A program made the translations under genes and the position numbers. 64,000 nt of DNA from Pseudomonadota bacterium. Lineage in GTDB: Bacteria; Bdellovibrionota; Bdellovibrionia; Bdellovibrionales; JACTMU01. The stretch spans positions 1 through 64,000 of the forward strand of contig JACTMU010000081.1 in NCBI GenBank assembly GCA_014584465.1, in the 5' to 3' direction. Positions 30,274 through 40,324 of this stretch are shown here, piece by piece (the first letter of the stretch is position 1; the number at the start of each line of letters is the position of its first letter). The notes under the pieces are model-generated. The model worked only from the letters and a program-made list of their open reading frames with translations, was not told where the DNA came from and did not search any database.

Positions 30274-32208
30274 CTAGCTTCCAAATCTTTTCACAATACT
30301 ATTAAAGATTGATGTAATTCCTGTCCGAGTCCCCTCTTGTGAACTTTTAAGAGTGATCAAGTTCAGCTCTCTTTTTGCCTCAATCATTGAGGGATCATCG
30401 CTGATTGCAAGCTCAAAATTTCTACGCGCCAACTCATAATCGCCCACAAGCCTTTTGTAGAGACCCTTGACAAAGTAGTAGACGGCTGCATGTCGATCCT
30501 CAGGAGGAATCGCCGACAACTCCTTTTCAATGGAGTCGCTCAATACGCTGTTCATCTGACCCTCTTTAATCCCCTTCATCTTGATCCACAACAAGAGCAA
30601 TTTGAGTTCAGATGTTGATTCCATAACCTTCTCGGCGTCGCTAAAACATTGTAAAGCTTCTTGAATCCTGCCTTTCTTCAAAAAGTCCTTCCCTTGATCC
30701 AAAATGCCTTCATATTTCATTTGAGATTTTGCCTCTTTTGCACCAAGCTCATCAATGTACTTTGCCCTTTGCTCTGGATTGGTAATGACTTTGTATGCAG
30801 CTGTAACTTTCGCAAAGATATTTCCAGTCAACTCTTGAACCTCTTTTGGTGCTCCAACTATCTTATCGGGGTGTAGGAACTTTGATATCTCCCGGTAGGC
30901 CTTGTGAATCTCATGTTCACGAGCATTCCGATTGATTCCCAGTATTTCGAAAATCTCGAAATGATTCTTTCCTTCAACATCTTGAGTTAACTTCTTCACA
31001 CGCGCCAAATGATTTCTATAATCCACCTTTGAAACATTATCACTAAAGACAACGAATCTCTTAGCTAACAGTAAGTAGACCGATTTGTAGATGAGGTCCT
31101 CAGAATATTGACCCATATCAATCAGAGATTGAATTGTAGTACCTGAAGAGACGAGATCCCGAACTCCTTCCATTTGGGATAACACAGGACTGGCCCACAA
31201 TGAGTGCACTTTTTCAAACTGAGGTCCTGCATCAATCCTGTGATCGAGCCACGAACGGAAAAAGGATCGAAACCACACTGTTGAGATCTTTGAATTGATC
31301 CAATCATGAAGATAGGAGGTAAACGCCATCTCACTGATGCATGGGACCTTCGGCTCAATCTTGGTTGGTGAAAAATTCATCTGATAGGTTGTGTCCAAAA
31401 CAATTCTCCCAAGTCGAATGGCCATCTGCTCAGCCAATGCTATAGGAACCGCATGGGGACTGAGAAGATTTGCCTGAATCAGCCGCTCACCCAAGGGCAG
31501 TTGACTTGCCTCAAAAGTAAAATCCACAAGATCTGAATGAGAAACGTATCCCTGTTCCACAAGAAGTTGTCCTAGAAAACTCCGTTCATCCTTGATATCG
31601 ACATGAACAACTGTTCCTTCACCAAACGAAATACCAGAAACTTCCCCCTTTTCGTTCACAATATTCAGATGCCCTCCGGCTTTTGCGTGAACCAAAAAGG
31701 CATATATGAGCGGGAGTTCAAACCCGTGAACTCTCTCTAGACCCTCAATGGACTTTATGATCTCTCTTTTTGTGGGTTTGTTATTACTGATGATCGTATA
31801 AATTGCATCTTGAATCACCTCCTCCTTCCTGTCAAAAGTCTGATCCAAGACATCCAATATCTCTTTAACTTCAAAAGGCTTGCTAAGAAATGTGAGAGCA
31901 TTTGATTGTTTCAACGCATCTCGCACAAAACTTCGATCTTTAAAAATCCCACTGATAAGCACCGTTGGTAACTTGTGGCCAAGTTGCTCTTCTATTTTCA
32001 AAGACAACTCAACCCCATTCATCTTAGGAAGCATGCAATCAATGATGGCACCCTGAACCGCTTGGGTCCGTACCAGCGTCAGCGCCTCCTGAGCATTGGT
32101 CGCATAAAGGGTGGTGTATCCATGCCGAGATACAGCCTCACAAAGGGAGGATCCAAGACCCTCATCATCCTCTGCAACCAATATTTTTACAGCATTTTTG
32201 TTACTCAT
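30274..32208 (-). CDS. REC - PATAN/DUF4388-like - DnaJ - TPR protein
   Basis: REC: ILVAEDDEGLGSSL...GAIIDCMLPKMNGVELS...FLSKPF; DnaJ: HFEIFEILGINRNAREHEIHKAYREISKFLHPDKIVG (HPD); C-terminal TPR. Confidence 0.87.
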   Translation of the reverse strand: MSNKNAVKILVAEDDEGLGSSLCEAVSRHGYTTLYATNAQEALTLVRTQAVQGAIIDCMLPKMNGVELSLKIEEQLGHKLPTVLISGIFKDRSFVRDALKQSNALTFLSKPFEVKEILDVLDQTFDRKEEVIQDAIYTIISNNKPTKREIIKSIEGLERVHGFELPLIYAFLVHAKAGGHLNIVNEKGEVSGISFGEGTVVHVDIKDERSFLGQLLVEQGYVSHSDLVDFTFEASQLPLGERLIQANLLSPHAVPIALAEQMAIRLGRIVLDTTYQMNFSPTKIEPKVPCISEMAFTSYLHDWINSKISTVWFRSFFRSWLDHRIDAGPQFEKVHSLWASPVLSQMEGVRDLVSSGTTIQSLIDMGQYSEDLIYKSVYLLLAKRFVVFSDNVSKVDYRNHLARVKKLTQDVEGKNHFEIFEILGINRNAREHEIHKAYREISKFLHPDKIVGAPKEVQELTGNIFAKVTAAYKVITNPEQRAKYIDELGAKEAKSQMKYEGILDQGKDFLKKGRIQEALQCFSDAEKVMESTSELKLLLLWIKMKGIKEGQMNSVLSDSIEKELSAIPPEDRHAAVYYFVKGLYKRLVGDYELARRNFELAISDDPSMIEAKRELNLITLKSSQEGTRTGITSIFNSIVKRFGS

Positions 32209-32212
32209 ACAC

Positions 32213-32707
32213 CTACGATACTTTCAGAAATTTAAAGTACTTTGCGGAGATTACATCAATTTCATATTCGCCACCGACATCATCAAAGGTCATGGTCTCC
32301 TGAAAATTGACAAAGCCTGGATTCGACCCCATCGGTTGACGAAAGTCTCTCTCTCTCTCCAAAAGAATGGATCGATCCGCATCGTTCTCCTCACAGTAGT
32401 AGGGAACATAGAACGATTCAACATACACATTCTTCGGAAGGAAACCAGAAACCATATTGACCTGATCAATCACAATCTTTGGACAGCAATGGAAATGAAC
32501 CTCATAGGTCTGGGACAGTGGCTGTATCCACTTGACCCACTCTCGTATTCCACAGGAGTTGATTGTCTTGAGTTGTCTAAGATCAATATGCACCTCACGA
32601 ATCTTCTCAGTGATCACAGGCAGTTTTGCATCTTCGTCAAGACTCCCAGAAAATTCGAAATGAACTAGATCACCGTCCACTTTTTTTTGTACTTGAAATA
32701 CTGCCAT
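32213..32707 (-). CDS. STAS-like (anti-sigma-factor-antagonist-like) protein
   Basis: FEFSGSLDEDAKLPVITEKIREVHIDLRQLKTINSCGIREWVKWIQPL: STAS-like strand/helix pattern with Ser at the expected position. Confidence 0.65.
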   Translation of the reverse strand: MAVFQVQKKVDGDLVHFEFSGSLDEDAKLPVITEKIREVHIDLRQLKTINSCGIREWVKWIQPLSQTYEVHFHCCPKIVIDQVNMVSGFLPKNVYVESFYVPYYCEENDADRSILLERERDFRQPMGSNPGFVNFQETMTFDDVGGEYEIDVISAKYFKFLKVS

Positions 32708-32776
32708 TACTTCCTCCTCTTTCTTCCTCGATCACCTCGAGCACGATGAAAAACTCTCATGGTTTTCACCTTTTCA

Positions 32777-34630
32777 CTATGAAGCTTTCTCTAAGCCTTC
32801 AAATCGGCAGAGAAAGATTGTAAAATCGTCATTGAGAGGCGCATCCTCTCTAAAAGCAAATGCTTCGTTCTTTACAGTTTCAACCACGGTGGTCGAATTT
32901 CCCTTTGCAGAGACTGCTCCCAGCAAGGACTTGATGAATCGGCGTTCACCCCATGACTCTCCCGACTTGTTTTGCAAATCAAGAACACCATCTGTATAAA
33001 GAGCGATGGAGTCACCTTCACACAAATTAATGGTAGTTTCCAAGAAGTTGACATCACGCTGCTGTCCCAATCTCGGATTGTTGACCTCGTTTAATAGCAC
33101 AATATCCTTCTTCTTTAAGGGCTCATCTGAAGCTCTCAACAGGTAAGGTGGATCATGACTCGCATTTGAGTAGGTCAATACTCCGGTTTGCTTGTCAATT
33201 GCACCGAGAAAAAACGTCATCATAAAGCGAGATTTAGACGTCTCATAGATGGCACGATTCATAAGAAACAGAGCTTTGGCAGGGGTAATGTCCGGAAAAC
33301 ACTCCACAATCGCCGAAGCAGATTTCGCGGCACTTGTGATGAGGGCCGCAGGAGCACCATGTCCCGTGGCGTCCCCAATCCAAAAGAAGATGCGATCACC
33401 AATTTCACTGTAATGCCACCAATCACCACCAATTTCACTGGCTGGCTCGAAGAAGCCTGAAATATGTACTGCGCCAAGGTCAGAGGAAGGTGGCGGAAGA
33501 AGGTTTTCCTGGACCACCTGCGCTGTCTTAAGTTCATTCTCCATCCTTGCCTTTTCAGCTGTCTCACTCATAAGCCGAGAGACCTCAACTGCCATCTTGT
33601 TGAATCCTTGAGCAAGACTTCCAACCTCATCCTTTGAAGTTGCTAAGACTTTAATGTCAAAATCTCCATGGGAGATCTTTTTAGTTGCAAGGTAGAGCTG
33701 CCGTAAGGCACTTGTCATCTTCTGAGAGGCAAAGACACTCACGATGACAGTTGCAGAGATCAGAGCGACAAAAAAGAGAATGGACTTGATCAACAGGGAC
33801 TGAACGGCTGCAAGCGCGGCTCCACGCTCCACAAATGAAGTTACTGTAAGCTCCCCAACACCAACTTTTGCGTAAGAGGCGAGAAACTCAGACCCCTTCG
33901 AAGTTCGAACCTCTTTGGTCCCCTCATTTGAATATTCCCCTTTAAAGGACCCGAACTCTTGAGCCACAATGGAGGTCAAATTGACATCTCGATCCTTTGG
34001 GCCCATCAAAGTCTCACCGTTGGGACCAAAGAGATACTTCGTATAGATGTCCGACTGATGAAAGATTTCAAAAAGGGTTGTATCTTGAACTACCGAGATG
34101 AAAACCCAGTGCTTTTGAGCAGATTGCACATGGTGCTTGACACCCACCAAGATGTCGTTGGATCCGTTGTCAATGGGAAGAATGAGCAGGTTTTCTTGAT
34201 TGATACGAGTAAGTATCTGTTCTACATAGGCACGATAGCTCGTAAGATAGGCATCAGCTGCCACACTTTTTTGAAGAAACGCGGATTTTTTCGGCATTGT
34301 GGAGCTACTTAGATCAAAAACCACAATCATTGAGAAACGACTCTCCTTCTGAAAAAGTGACTGAGAGATGTGATCAAATTTTGTCTCGTTCAGATCAAAA
34401 CCCTCAAATATGGGCTGCATGGAAGACAAGATTGAACCAATGTTTGAGTGAACTTGTGCTGCAATGGCCCTTGTGGTCGTGACACTCGAATCCAACACAT
34501 AGGCAATCTTGTCTTTCTTGAACAGATCGACCGCAAGAGCTAGGTAGAGAGAAAGTGTCACCAGTGGAATCACTGTAAGCGTTAGAATCAACTTGAATCG
34601 AATAGGAAACTTCACCCTCTGTTCTGTCAT
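32777..34630 (-). CDS. HAMP-SpoIIE (PP2C-type) serine phosphatase with periplasmic sensor region
   Basis: Two TMs, HAMP (LYLATKKISHGDFDIKVLATSKDEVGSLAQGFNKMAVEVSRLM), PP2C: EIGGDWWHYSEIGDRIFFWIGDATGHGAPAALITS, IALYTDGVLDLQNKSGESWGERRF, PLNDDFTIFL. Confidence 0.93.
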   Translation of the reverse strand: MTEQRVKFPIRFKLILTLTVIPLVTLSLYLALAVDLFKKDKIAYVLDSSVTTTRAIAAQVHSNIGSILSSMQPIFEGFDLNETKFDHISQSLFQKESRFSMIVVFDLSSSTMPKKSAFLQKSVAADAYLTSYRAYVEQILTRINQENLLILPIDNGSNDILVGVKHHVQSAQKHWVFISVVQDTTLFEIFHQSDIYTKYLFGPNGETLMGPKDRDVNLTSIVAQEFGSFKGEYSNEGTKEVRTSKGSEFLASYAKVGVGELTVTSFVERGAALAAVQSLLIKSILFFVALISATVIVSVFASQKMTSALRQLYLATKKISHGDFDIKVLATSKDEVGSLAQGFNKMAVEVSRLMSETAEKARMENELKTAQVVQENLLPPPSSDLGAVHISGFFEPASEIGGDWWHYSEIGDRIFFWIGDATGHGAPAALITSAAKSASAIVECFPDITPAKALFLMNRAIYETSKSRFMMTFFLGAIDKQTGVLTYSNASHDPPYLLRASDEPLKKKDIVLLNEVNNPRLGQQRDVNFLETTINLCEGDSIALYTDGVLDLQNKSGESWGERRFIKSLLGAVSAKGNSTTVVETVKNEAFAFREDAPLNDDFTIFLCRFEGLEKAS

Positions 34631-34765
34631 GCTTGTCTTATCGGAGGCAACGCCACGGGCAATGAGCTGCCGCTAGGTCCAGAAATGGCAGGACTCAGCT
34701 AAGGACCGCCCTCAAGATCGACCTCAGGCCAGTCAATTCCTAGGTCAAAACGTACGATATAGATA

Positions 34766-37606
34766 GTGGTGAAAGAGGAAAGAGAGAACTTAGACTACTT
34801 GATCGTTGGGATCTCATTTGTGATCTTCGTGGCATCGGTCTACCTTGTTCTCGATGATCGGTGGCTTTTTCATATCGGCGAGAGACAGTACAGTGCAACT
34901 GATGCGGTCGGGAAGATCTCAAGCTACCAATCGGATGTTCGTCGAAAATACAAACGAGCTTTCTATTGGATGCCGGTGCGCGAAGAGGATCCTGTCTTCG
35001 AAGAAGACAGTCTCTTTACGGGAGAACAATCCGAAGCCAGTGTCGAGCTCAGCAGTGGCATTGTGCTTGAAGTCGCTCCGAAGAGCCTCATCGTTCTCCG
35101 AAAGGGAGTGCAGTCCGATGAGTTTGTACTTGATGTTCGCTACGGTTCCTTCCTCGGAAAAGTAAATCAAAGTCAAAAACTCAAGGTTTCTCACGCTGGT
35201 CAAACCACTGAGATCAGTGGGGACAAGGCCACATTCAAGATTGACACCACTGGCAAGAGTGGCGTTGGAATCAATGTTGTTTCAGGGAAAGCCAAAGTTG
35301 CTGCCAAAAACAAAACGGTGGAGCTCTCAAAGAATCAATATACAGACGTGAATAAGAGCGGCGATCTCGGACAAGTCAAGGAACTCGACATTGAACTCAT
35401 AGTGCCCGCCGAAGGAGCTCGACTTTGGCAGGAGGAAGATGCCCCTGTTGAATTTAAGTGGCGCAGTTCAAAACCCTCTGAAAAGGTTCGTCTTGAAGTG
35501 GCAAAAGATGGTGACTTTAAGAACCTGGTCTTCAAAAAGAGCCTTGAAGGTGAGGCGGTCCAGGCACGTCTTGCAAACCAACGAGGACTTCTTCATTGGC
35601 GGATCATTGAATCTGACAAAAAGACCACGAAGGTTGTTCTTCGTAATTCTACGTCTCGATTTCACCTCCTTTCTAAGAGTCCACCCAGACCCGTCTCTCC
35701 AAAGGACGATGTTGAAATTGTAATTCCCATCCATCGAAAACAATTCAGAGCCAATGACCACTCTGGTCTTCGAATTCCAATTTCTTTAAACTGGGCTGAA
35801 GATAATGGCTGGGGCAGATTCGATGTTGAAATCTCAAAGTCAGAGGACTTTGGTATTGGAACCGAATCCTACATCGCCAACGCTGCCCCAATGAGAACTA
35901 AGGCCCTCGAACAAGGATCGTACTATTGGCGGGTTCGTTACAATGACCCTAAGCCTGGAACGAACCACAGTTGGTCCAAAGTCGCATCATTTCATGTTGT
36001 TGAAAAACTAATGGATAAACCTCTCACGGGTCCAAAACTTTCCAACGTGGAGCTCTTCAAAGTTCGCTACAAGTATGAAGTCTCAGGCGAAGATGAAGAC
36101 CTCAAAGTTCTTCGGAAACTGAACAGTGCTTCTCCTCAGTTTCAATGGTCTACGATTCCCGATGCCAGCCACTATCTCTTTGAACTCTCCGATCGAAAAG
36201 AGTTCGACCGAATTCTTACAAGAAAGAGCGTTGCCCGTACTGAGTTCAACTGGGATCAAGTTCAACCAGGCAACTACTATTGGCGCGTCCATGCCGTTGA
36301 CATCTTAGATCAACCCGGACACTATAGCTCTACTAAAGCCATCCGTGTTGTCAAAGATTTGGCACCAGCACCTGTGATCCAGAATCGAGAGCTTAAAATT
36401 CTGCTCCCTTATGATCATGAAGAAGAAGCCACATCGACAACAGCAGGTCACGCCGCCCTAAGGTGGTCCTCCATTGAAGAAGCTAAGAGGTATGAGATTC
36501 AGATCTCTCCAAATGAGACCTTCAATGAGCCGGTGAAGCGGCTTGTGTCTCGCGAGACTGGACACATATGGCAGGCTCCTTCACAGGGTCGTTTCTACTG
36601 GCGTGTTCGCGCCGTTGATTGGGACAACGACCCCGGTCATTTCAGTGAATTGGGAAAGATTGAAGTTCAGTCTCCAACCTGGGGAGCGCCACTCGTAGAG
36701 GCTTTTGATCATGATCGACTGCTGGTTGACGATGACCTTGTAGAACCTAAGGTCGGAAGTCCTCTGAAAAAGCCCCCTAGGTTCAGTTGGTCTGAACTGA
36801 GTTATGTCAAAAGATATCAAATCGAAATATCCTCCACCGAATCCTTCGAAGAGCCCCTTCTTCGAAAGATCATTGACTCAAATGAGTATCAATGGAGTGA
36901 AGCAAGACCTGGGCGATATTTCTTCCGCGTTCAAGGTCTGAGAAGTGAGCGAAAGAGAGGACCCTTTAGCAACTCTGTACCGATCAAACTTTTGACTCAC
37001 GAACTGATTGCAAAAAAGACCGACGAGACCATTCAGCGCCTCCTGGCCTCAACGGATCATCTTAGGAAAAATGTGGATCCCGTACGAATTGAGTGGAATA
37101 AAACCTTCGTCCCCGATCAATACGAAGTTGAAGTGTCCAGATCAGATGATTTTGGAACTCCTGTTCGTCACCTTACCGAAAGCTCATGGTTTGACTACGT
37201 ACCCAAGATCAATGGATCTCACTTTTGGCGTGTGAGACCTTTGAATAAGCTCAAGCAACCCCTTGCGCCCTTTTCTTCGGTCAACAGGTTTCATTTCAGT
37301 CAAAAATTGGGAATGCCACACCCACGAATCGCTTCTCCAAGAAATGAAGAGCCGTTCATTATCACTCCCCATCTTCCGAATCTACTGATACTCACATGGA
37401 ACAAAGTTCCTGGAGCCTCGGTTTACTCTGTGGAGATGTCACAGACGAAGGATTTTTCAACACTCCTCTTCAGTGGAAAATCGAGATCCAACTCCTTCTT
37501 GGTGAAACAGCCACCTCCTAAAGGAATCATCTATTGGCGAGTTAAAGCTCTCTCCTCTGAGACCGAATCCGAGTGGTGCCCCACAGAAAGCTTCGAAGTG
37601 AAATAG
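34766..37606 (+). CDS. FecR-domain protein with tandem Fn3-like repeats
   Basis: FecR-like region (VLEVAPKSLIVLRKG...LDVRYGSFLGKV...ATFKIDTTGKSGVGINVVSGKAKVAAKNKTVELSKNQYTDV), then repeats ending YYWRVRY / YYWRVHAVD / FYWRVRAVD / YFFRVQG / HFWRVRP / IYWRVKAL. Confidence 0.75.
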   Translation: MVKEERENLDYLIVGISFVIFVASVYLVLDDRWLFHIGERQYSATDAVGKISSYQSDVRRKYKRAFYWMPVREEDPVFEEDSLFTGEQSEASVELSSGIVLEVAPKSLIVLRKGVQSDEFVLDVRYGSFLGKVNQSQKLKVSHAGQTTEISGDKATFKIDTTGKSGVGINVVSGKAKVAAKNKTVELSKNQYTDVNKSGDLGQVKELDIELIVPAEGARLWQEEDAPVEFKWRSSKPSEKVRLEVAKDGDFKNLVFKKSLEGEAVQARLANQRGLLHWRIIESDKKTTKVVLRNSTSRFHLLSKSPPRPVSPKDDVEIVIPIHRKQFRANDHSGLRIPISLNWAEDNGWGRFDVEISKSEDFGIGTESYIANAAPMRTKALEQGSYYWRVRYNDPKPGTNHSWSKVASFHVVEKLMDKPLTGPKLSNVELFKVRYKYEVSGEDEDLKVLRKLNSASPQFQWSTIPDASHYLFELSDRKEFDRILTRKSVARTEFNWDQVQPGNYYWRVHAVDILDQPGHYSSTKAIRVVKDLAPAPVIQNRELKILLPYDHEEEATSTTAGHAALRWSSIEEAKRYEIQISPNETFNEPVKRLVSRETGHIWQAPSQGRFYWRVRAVDWDNDPGHFSELGKIEVQSPTWGAPLVEAFDHDRLLVDDDLVEPKVGSPLKKPPRFSWSELSYVKRYQIEISSTESFEEPLLRKIIDSNEYQWSEARPGRYFFRVQGLRSERKRGPFSNSVPIKLLTHELIAKKTDETIQRLLASTDHLRKNVDPVRIEWNKTFVPDQYEVEVSRSDDFGTPVRHLTESSWFDYVPKINGSHFWRVRPLNKLKQPLAPFSSVNRFHFSQKLGMPHPRIASPRNEEPFIITPHLPNLLILTWNKVPGASVYSVEMSQTKDFSTLLFSGKSRSNSFLVKQPPPKGIIYWRVKALSSETESEWCPTESFEVK

Positions 37607-37720
37607 GTGCCAGGTTCCGAATGCTGGAAACGGCGAGTTAAATTCGAGCTAATTCTCTCTTCTAGTGATTTTCTCCATCGTTGCAACGATACGCGTCCAG
37701 CAATTGGAACCTGGCACCTA
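37604..37720. repeat. 117-bp inverted-repeat element with about 25-bp arms (TAGGTGCCAGGTTCC...)
   Basis: Left arm taggtgccaggttccgaatgctgga (37604-37628) and right arm tccagcaattggaacctggcaccta (37696-37720): 23/25 complementary. Confidence 0.9.
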
Positions 37721-38926
37721 AAAGCAGGAGCGGTCCATAAAGAAATCTGAAGAGTTCTTTCCATTATCAACTCGGTAGAATCGGCTGTTGTAGTGCTGAA
37801 TTCTCACTTGAGTTCCCTTCTTGAAAAGCTTCTGCCCCTGATTCTTTCGATCTTTGAGACGACAATCCCGTCGCAGCGGTCGTGAAGAAAACGACGCTGA
37901 GGAAAAATTGGCAGGTGTTCTCCCGGACTTGGACTTGTATCGATCTCTCTGATTCTCACTTTGAATCTTCGCCACATCATACTCAGTGACCTTGGCATCA
38001 AGCTCTGCCTTTGCAGTCATCTTCTTTTGTTTTTGATATTTCAACTCATTAGAGACTTGCTCTTTTTCAAAGTTACCTTTTCGGATCATCTCATCATATT
38101 TTCGTATCTCTTGTTTCAGCTTTTCTGTCTCAGCTTTGGTCTTTGCGATTTCGCCTTGGGTCTTTTTTGTAAACGCATTCTTCTTTTGAGTTTCGATCTC
38201 AGCCTCTTTCTTTTTCCTCTTAAGACTCTCTTCAGCTAAGCGACGCTCCTCTTTCGCTCTTTTGAGCTCAGCCGCTTTAAGTTCCATCTCCCGCTTCGCA
38301 CTGCTTGCCTTTTCATCCCACTTCTGAGCCTCTCCGACGAGAACCCCAGTTTCCGTGATGACCTTCTCCTTCTCCTGCACAGCCTGTTGGCGGGCAGCTA
38401 AAGCCTTCTGCTCCTTATCTTGGGCATTGACAATCTTTCGCTTTGCTTGAACCTGTTTTGCCTTTGCTGCGGAGATCTCCTTCTCAGCCTGATTTTTCGC
38501 CGAAATGTGAATCTCTTCTTGCTTGATAGCTCGAGTGGCCTCTTCCTTTGCGGCCCTCTCCTTCAAAAGGGCGGCCTTCTTCTCTTTAAGGGCCCTCTCC
38601 CTTTCTTCCGCTGCCTCACGCTTGGCATCTTCGGCCGCCGCTTGAGCCTCCTCAGAATCGATGATCGCCTCTTCCACTTGCAAAAGGTCGTCGTCAAACT
38701 CATTAGGATCAGCAAGGCAGATCCCAGTGAACAGGAGGGAAGCTGTGACCACGAACAGCTGAGCCGTAGATGTTAAAGAATTGATTCGGATCACTCTCCT
38801 CAAAGGCCTCAACATCAGACTCCCTAGATGGAAACTTTCCCCAATCTCTATTTGATTCCAAAGCGGCAAACCCATAATTGCTCCTTGTGGTGCACCATTG
38901 TTTCGGGGGCTGGTCGGCAAATCCAT
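37718..38926 (-). CDS. Secreted/anchored coiled-coil protein (TolA-like composition), possible C-terminal SH3-like segment
   Basis: Hydrophobic segment LFVVTASLLFTGICLADP followed by about 220 aa of K/E/A-rich coiled coil; C-terminal KKGTQVRIQHYNSRFYRVD. Confidence 0.55.
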   Translation of the reverse strand: MDLPTSPRNNGAPQGAIMGLPLWNQIEIGESFHLGSLMLRPLRRVIRINSLTSTAQLFVVTASLLFTGICLADPNEFDDDLLQVEEAIIDSEEAQAAAEDAKREAAEERERALKEKKAALLKERAAKEEATRAIKQEEIHISAKNQAEKEISAAKAKQVQAKRKIVNAQDKEQKALAARQQAVQEKEKVITETGVLVGEAQKWDEKASSAKREMELKAAELKRAKEERRLAEESLKRKKKEAEIETQKKNAFTKKTQGEIAKTKAETEKLKQEIRKYDEMIRKGNFEKEQVSNELKYQKQKKMTAKAELDAKVTEYDVAKIQSENQRDRYKSKSGRTPANFSSASFSSRPLRRDCRLKDRKNQGQKLFKKGTQVRIQHYNSRFYRVDNGKNSSDFFMDRSCF

Positions 38927-39397
38927 CTTTGCTGAGCAACCCCAAGCTCATAGCAGCTCATCGCACGTGAGAGTGCATCAAAGCTGACCCGGCCAACTCA
39001 TATCCACTACAGACCAGTTCTCTTATCGGACCTTTGGAACCAAAACTGAATTGACCACCGTATCCATTGGCATCATCAGGCATAGACGCTGCCATGAACA
39101 CCAGGGAGACGAGATTGCCTGGCTGGGAACCAGACAAAAGTTGACACTTCTAGATGAGAGTGTAGGAAACATTTACACTGACAATTATCCTTTAAATTCA
39201 ATAGGTTGGCTAAATTCAGCCTTTCACCATAGCAAAACTTGTCCATCCGCCCCCAACTCAACTCCACAGTGAACTCTTCATCGTCCCAGAATGGAGCCCA
39301 TCTTCACTCAGCTCGATCTCAGGGTGAAACAAGGAATTCAAAAAATGCTGCGATGTGGCATCTTGTTTGCTACTGTTCTATAGCATAACCCCCCTTG

Positions 39398-39438
39398 GCG
39401 ACCTGGTCCCCCTACCCCCCTCCAGGTCGCTTTTTTTT
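39398..39438 (+). terminator. Rho-independent terminator (orphan)
   Basis: gcgacctgg tccccctacccccct ccaggtcgc tttttttt: perfect 9-bp stem plus T8. Confidence 0.9.
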
Positions 39439-39552
39439 CTTCCACCTTGGATTGGTTTTTTTCTCCAAACATGCAAGCTTCCACAGTTCACGATAGGATA
39501 GAGAAAAGCTTGGCACTGCAGCCACTTTGGTCGTCGATCTAAAAAGGGGATC

Positions 39553-40305
39553 ATGTTGAAGTCTCTTATCACCTCTCTTTTCATACTCCTCTATTGGGCC
39601 TCTTCTGGAGCAGCAGGGCATCGCTTCCCTGTCATCGTTGACCCAGGACATGGAGGAAGCGATGGTGGGGCCACTCGTGGAAACCTCCGTGAAGCCGACA
39701 TTGTCCTCTCCGTCAGCCGCCACCTCACAAAACTCTTAGAAGCTGACAGTGAGTTTGAACCTCGCCTGACCCGGCACCGTGACATGGAACTTACACTTGA
39801 AGAGCGAGCTCAGTTTGCACAAGGACTTGAACGAGGGCTCTTTCTCAGTGTTCATGTCAACGCCTCAGCAAATCCTAAGGCCCATGGAGTGGAATTTTAC
39901 TTTCAAAATCAACTCCCGCCGGATGAGGAGTCGCAATTCATGGCCAATCGAGAAAACCAAATGGTCGACGTGGCCGCAATTGCCGAGAGAGCACCAAAAT
40001 CGGATGTCTTGGCCATCATCAGTGACCTTGCCAGAAACTTTCGCACGCGACAAAGTGCAAACCTTGGAGAGGATCTCGTCCTCTCTTGGCAAGGTCCCAT
40101 TCAGGTAAGGACCCTTCCTCTGCGTCAAGCTCCCTTCTTTCTTATTACACACCTGGAGATTCCTTCGATTCTGATTGAACTTGGATTCATCAGCCACGAA
40201 CGTGAAGCGCGCAAGCTTGCGGATCGCAACATTCAAATGGCCATGGCCCAACACCTCTACGAAGGGGTAAAAAAGTTCAAAGAAAGATTGGACAACGAAC
40301 CCTAA
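39553..40305 (+). CDS. N-acetylmuramoyl-L-alanine amidase (Amidase_3)
   Basis: [75 protein letters not shown]-terminal signal peptide. Confidence 0.93.
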   Translation: MLKSLITSLFILLYWASSGAAGHRFPVIVDPGHGGSDGGATRGNLREADIVLSVSRHLTKLLEADSEFEPRLTRHRDMELTLEERAQFAQGLERGLFLSVHVNASANPKAHGVEFYFQNQLPPDEESQFMANRENQMVDVAAIAERAPKSDVLAIISDLARNFRTRQSANLGEDLVLSWQGPIQVRTLPLRQAPFFLITHLEIPSILIELGFISHEREARKLADRNIQMAMAQHLYEGVKKFKERLDNEP

Positions 40306-40324
40306 ACTCCTCTACATTGGGTCC

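Noticed and set aside
32111-32668. 185-aa plus ORF
   Set aside because: Antisense to the STAS-like gene and the start of the REC-DnaJ gene; no domain signal.
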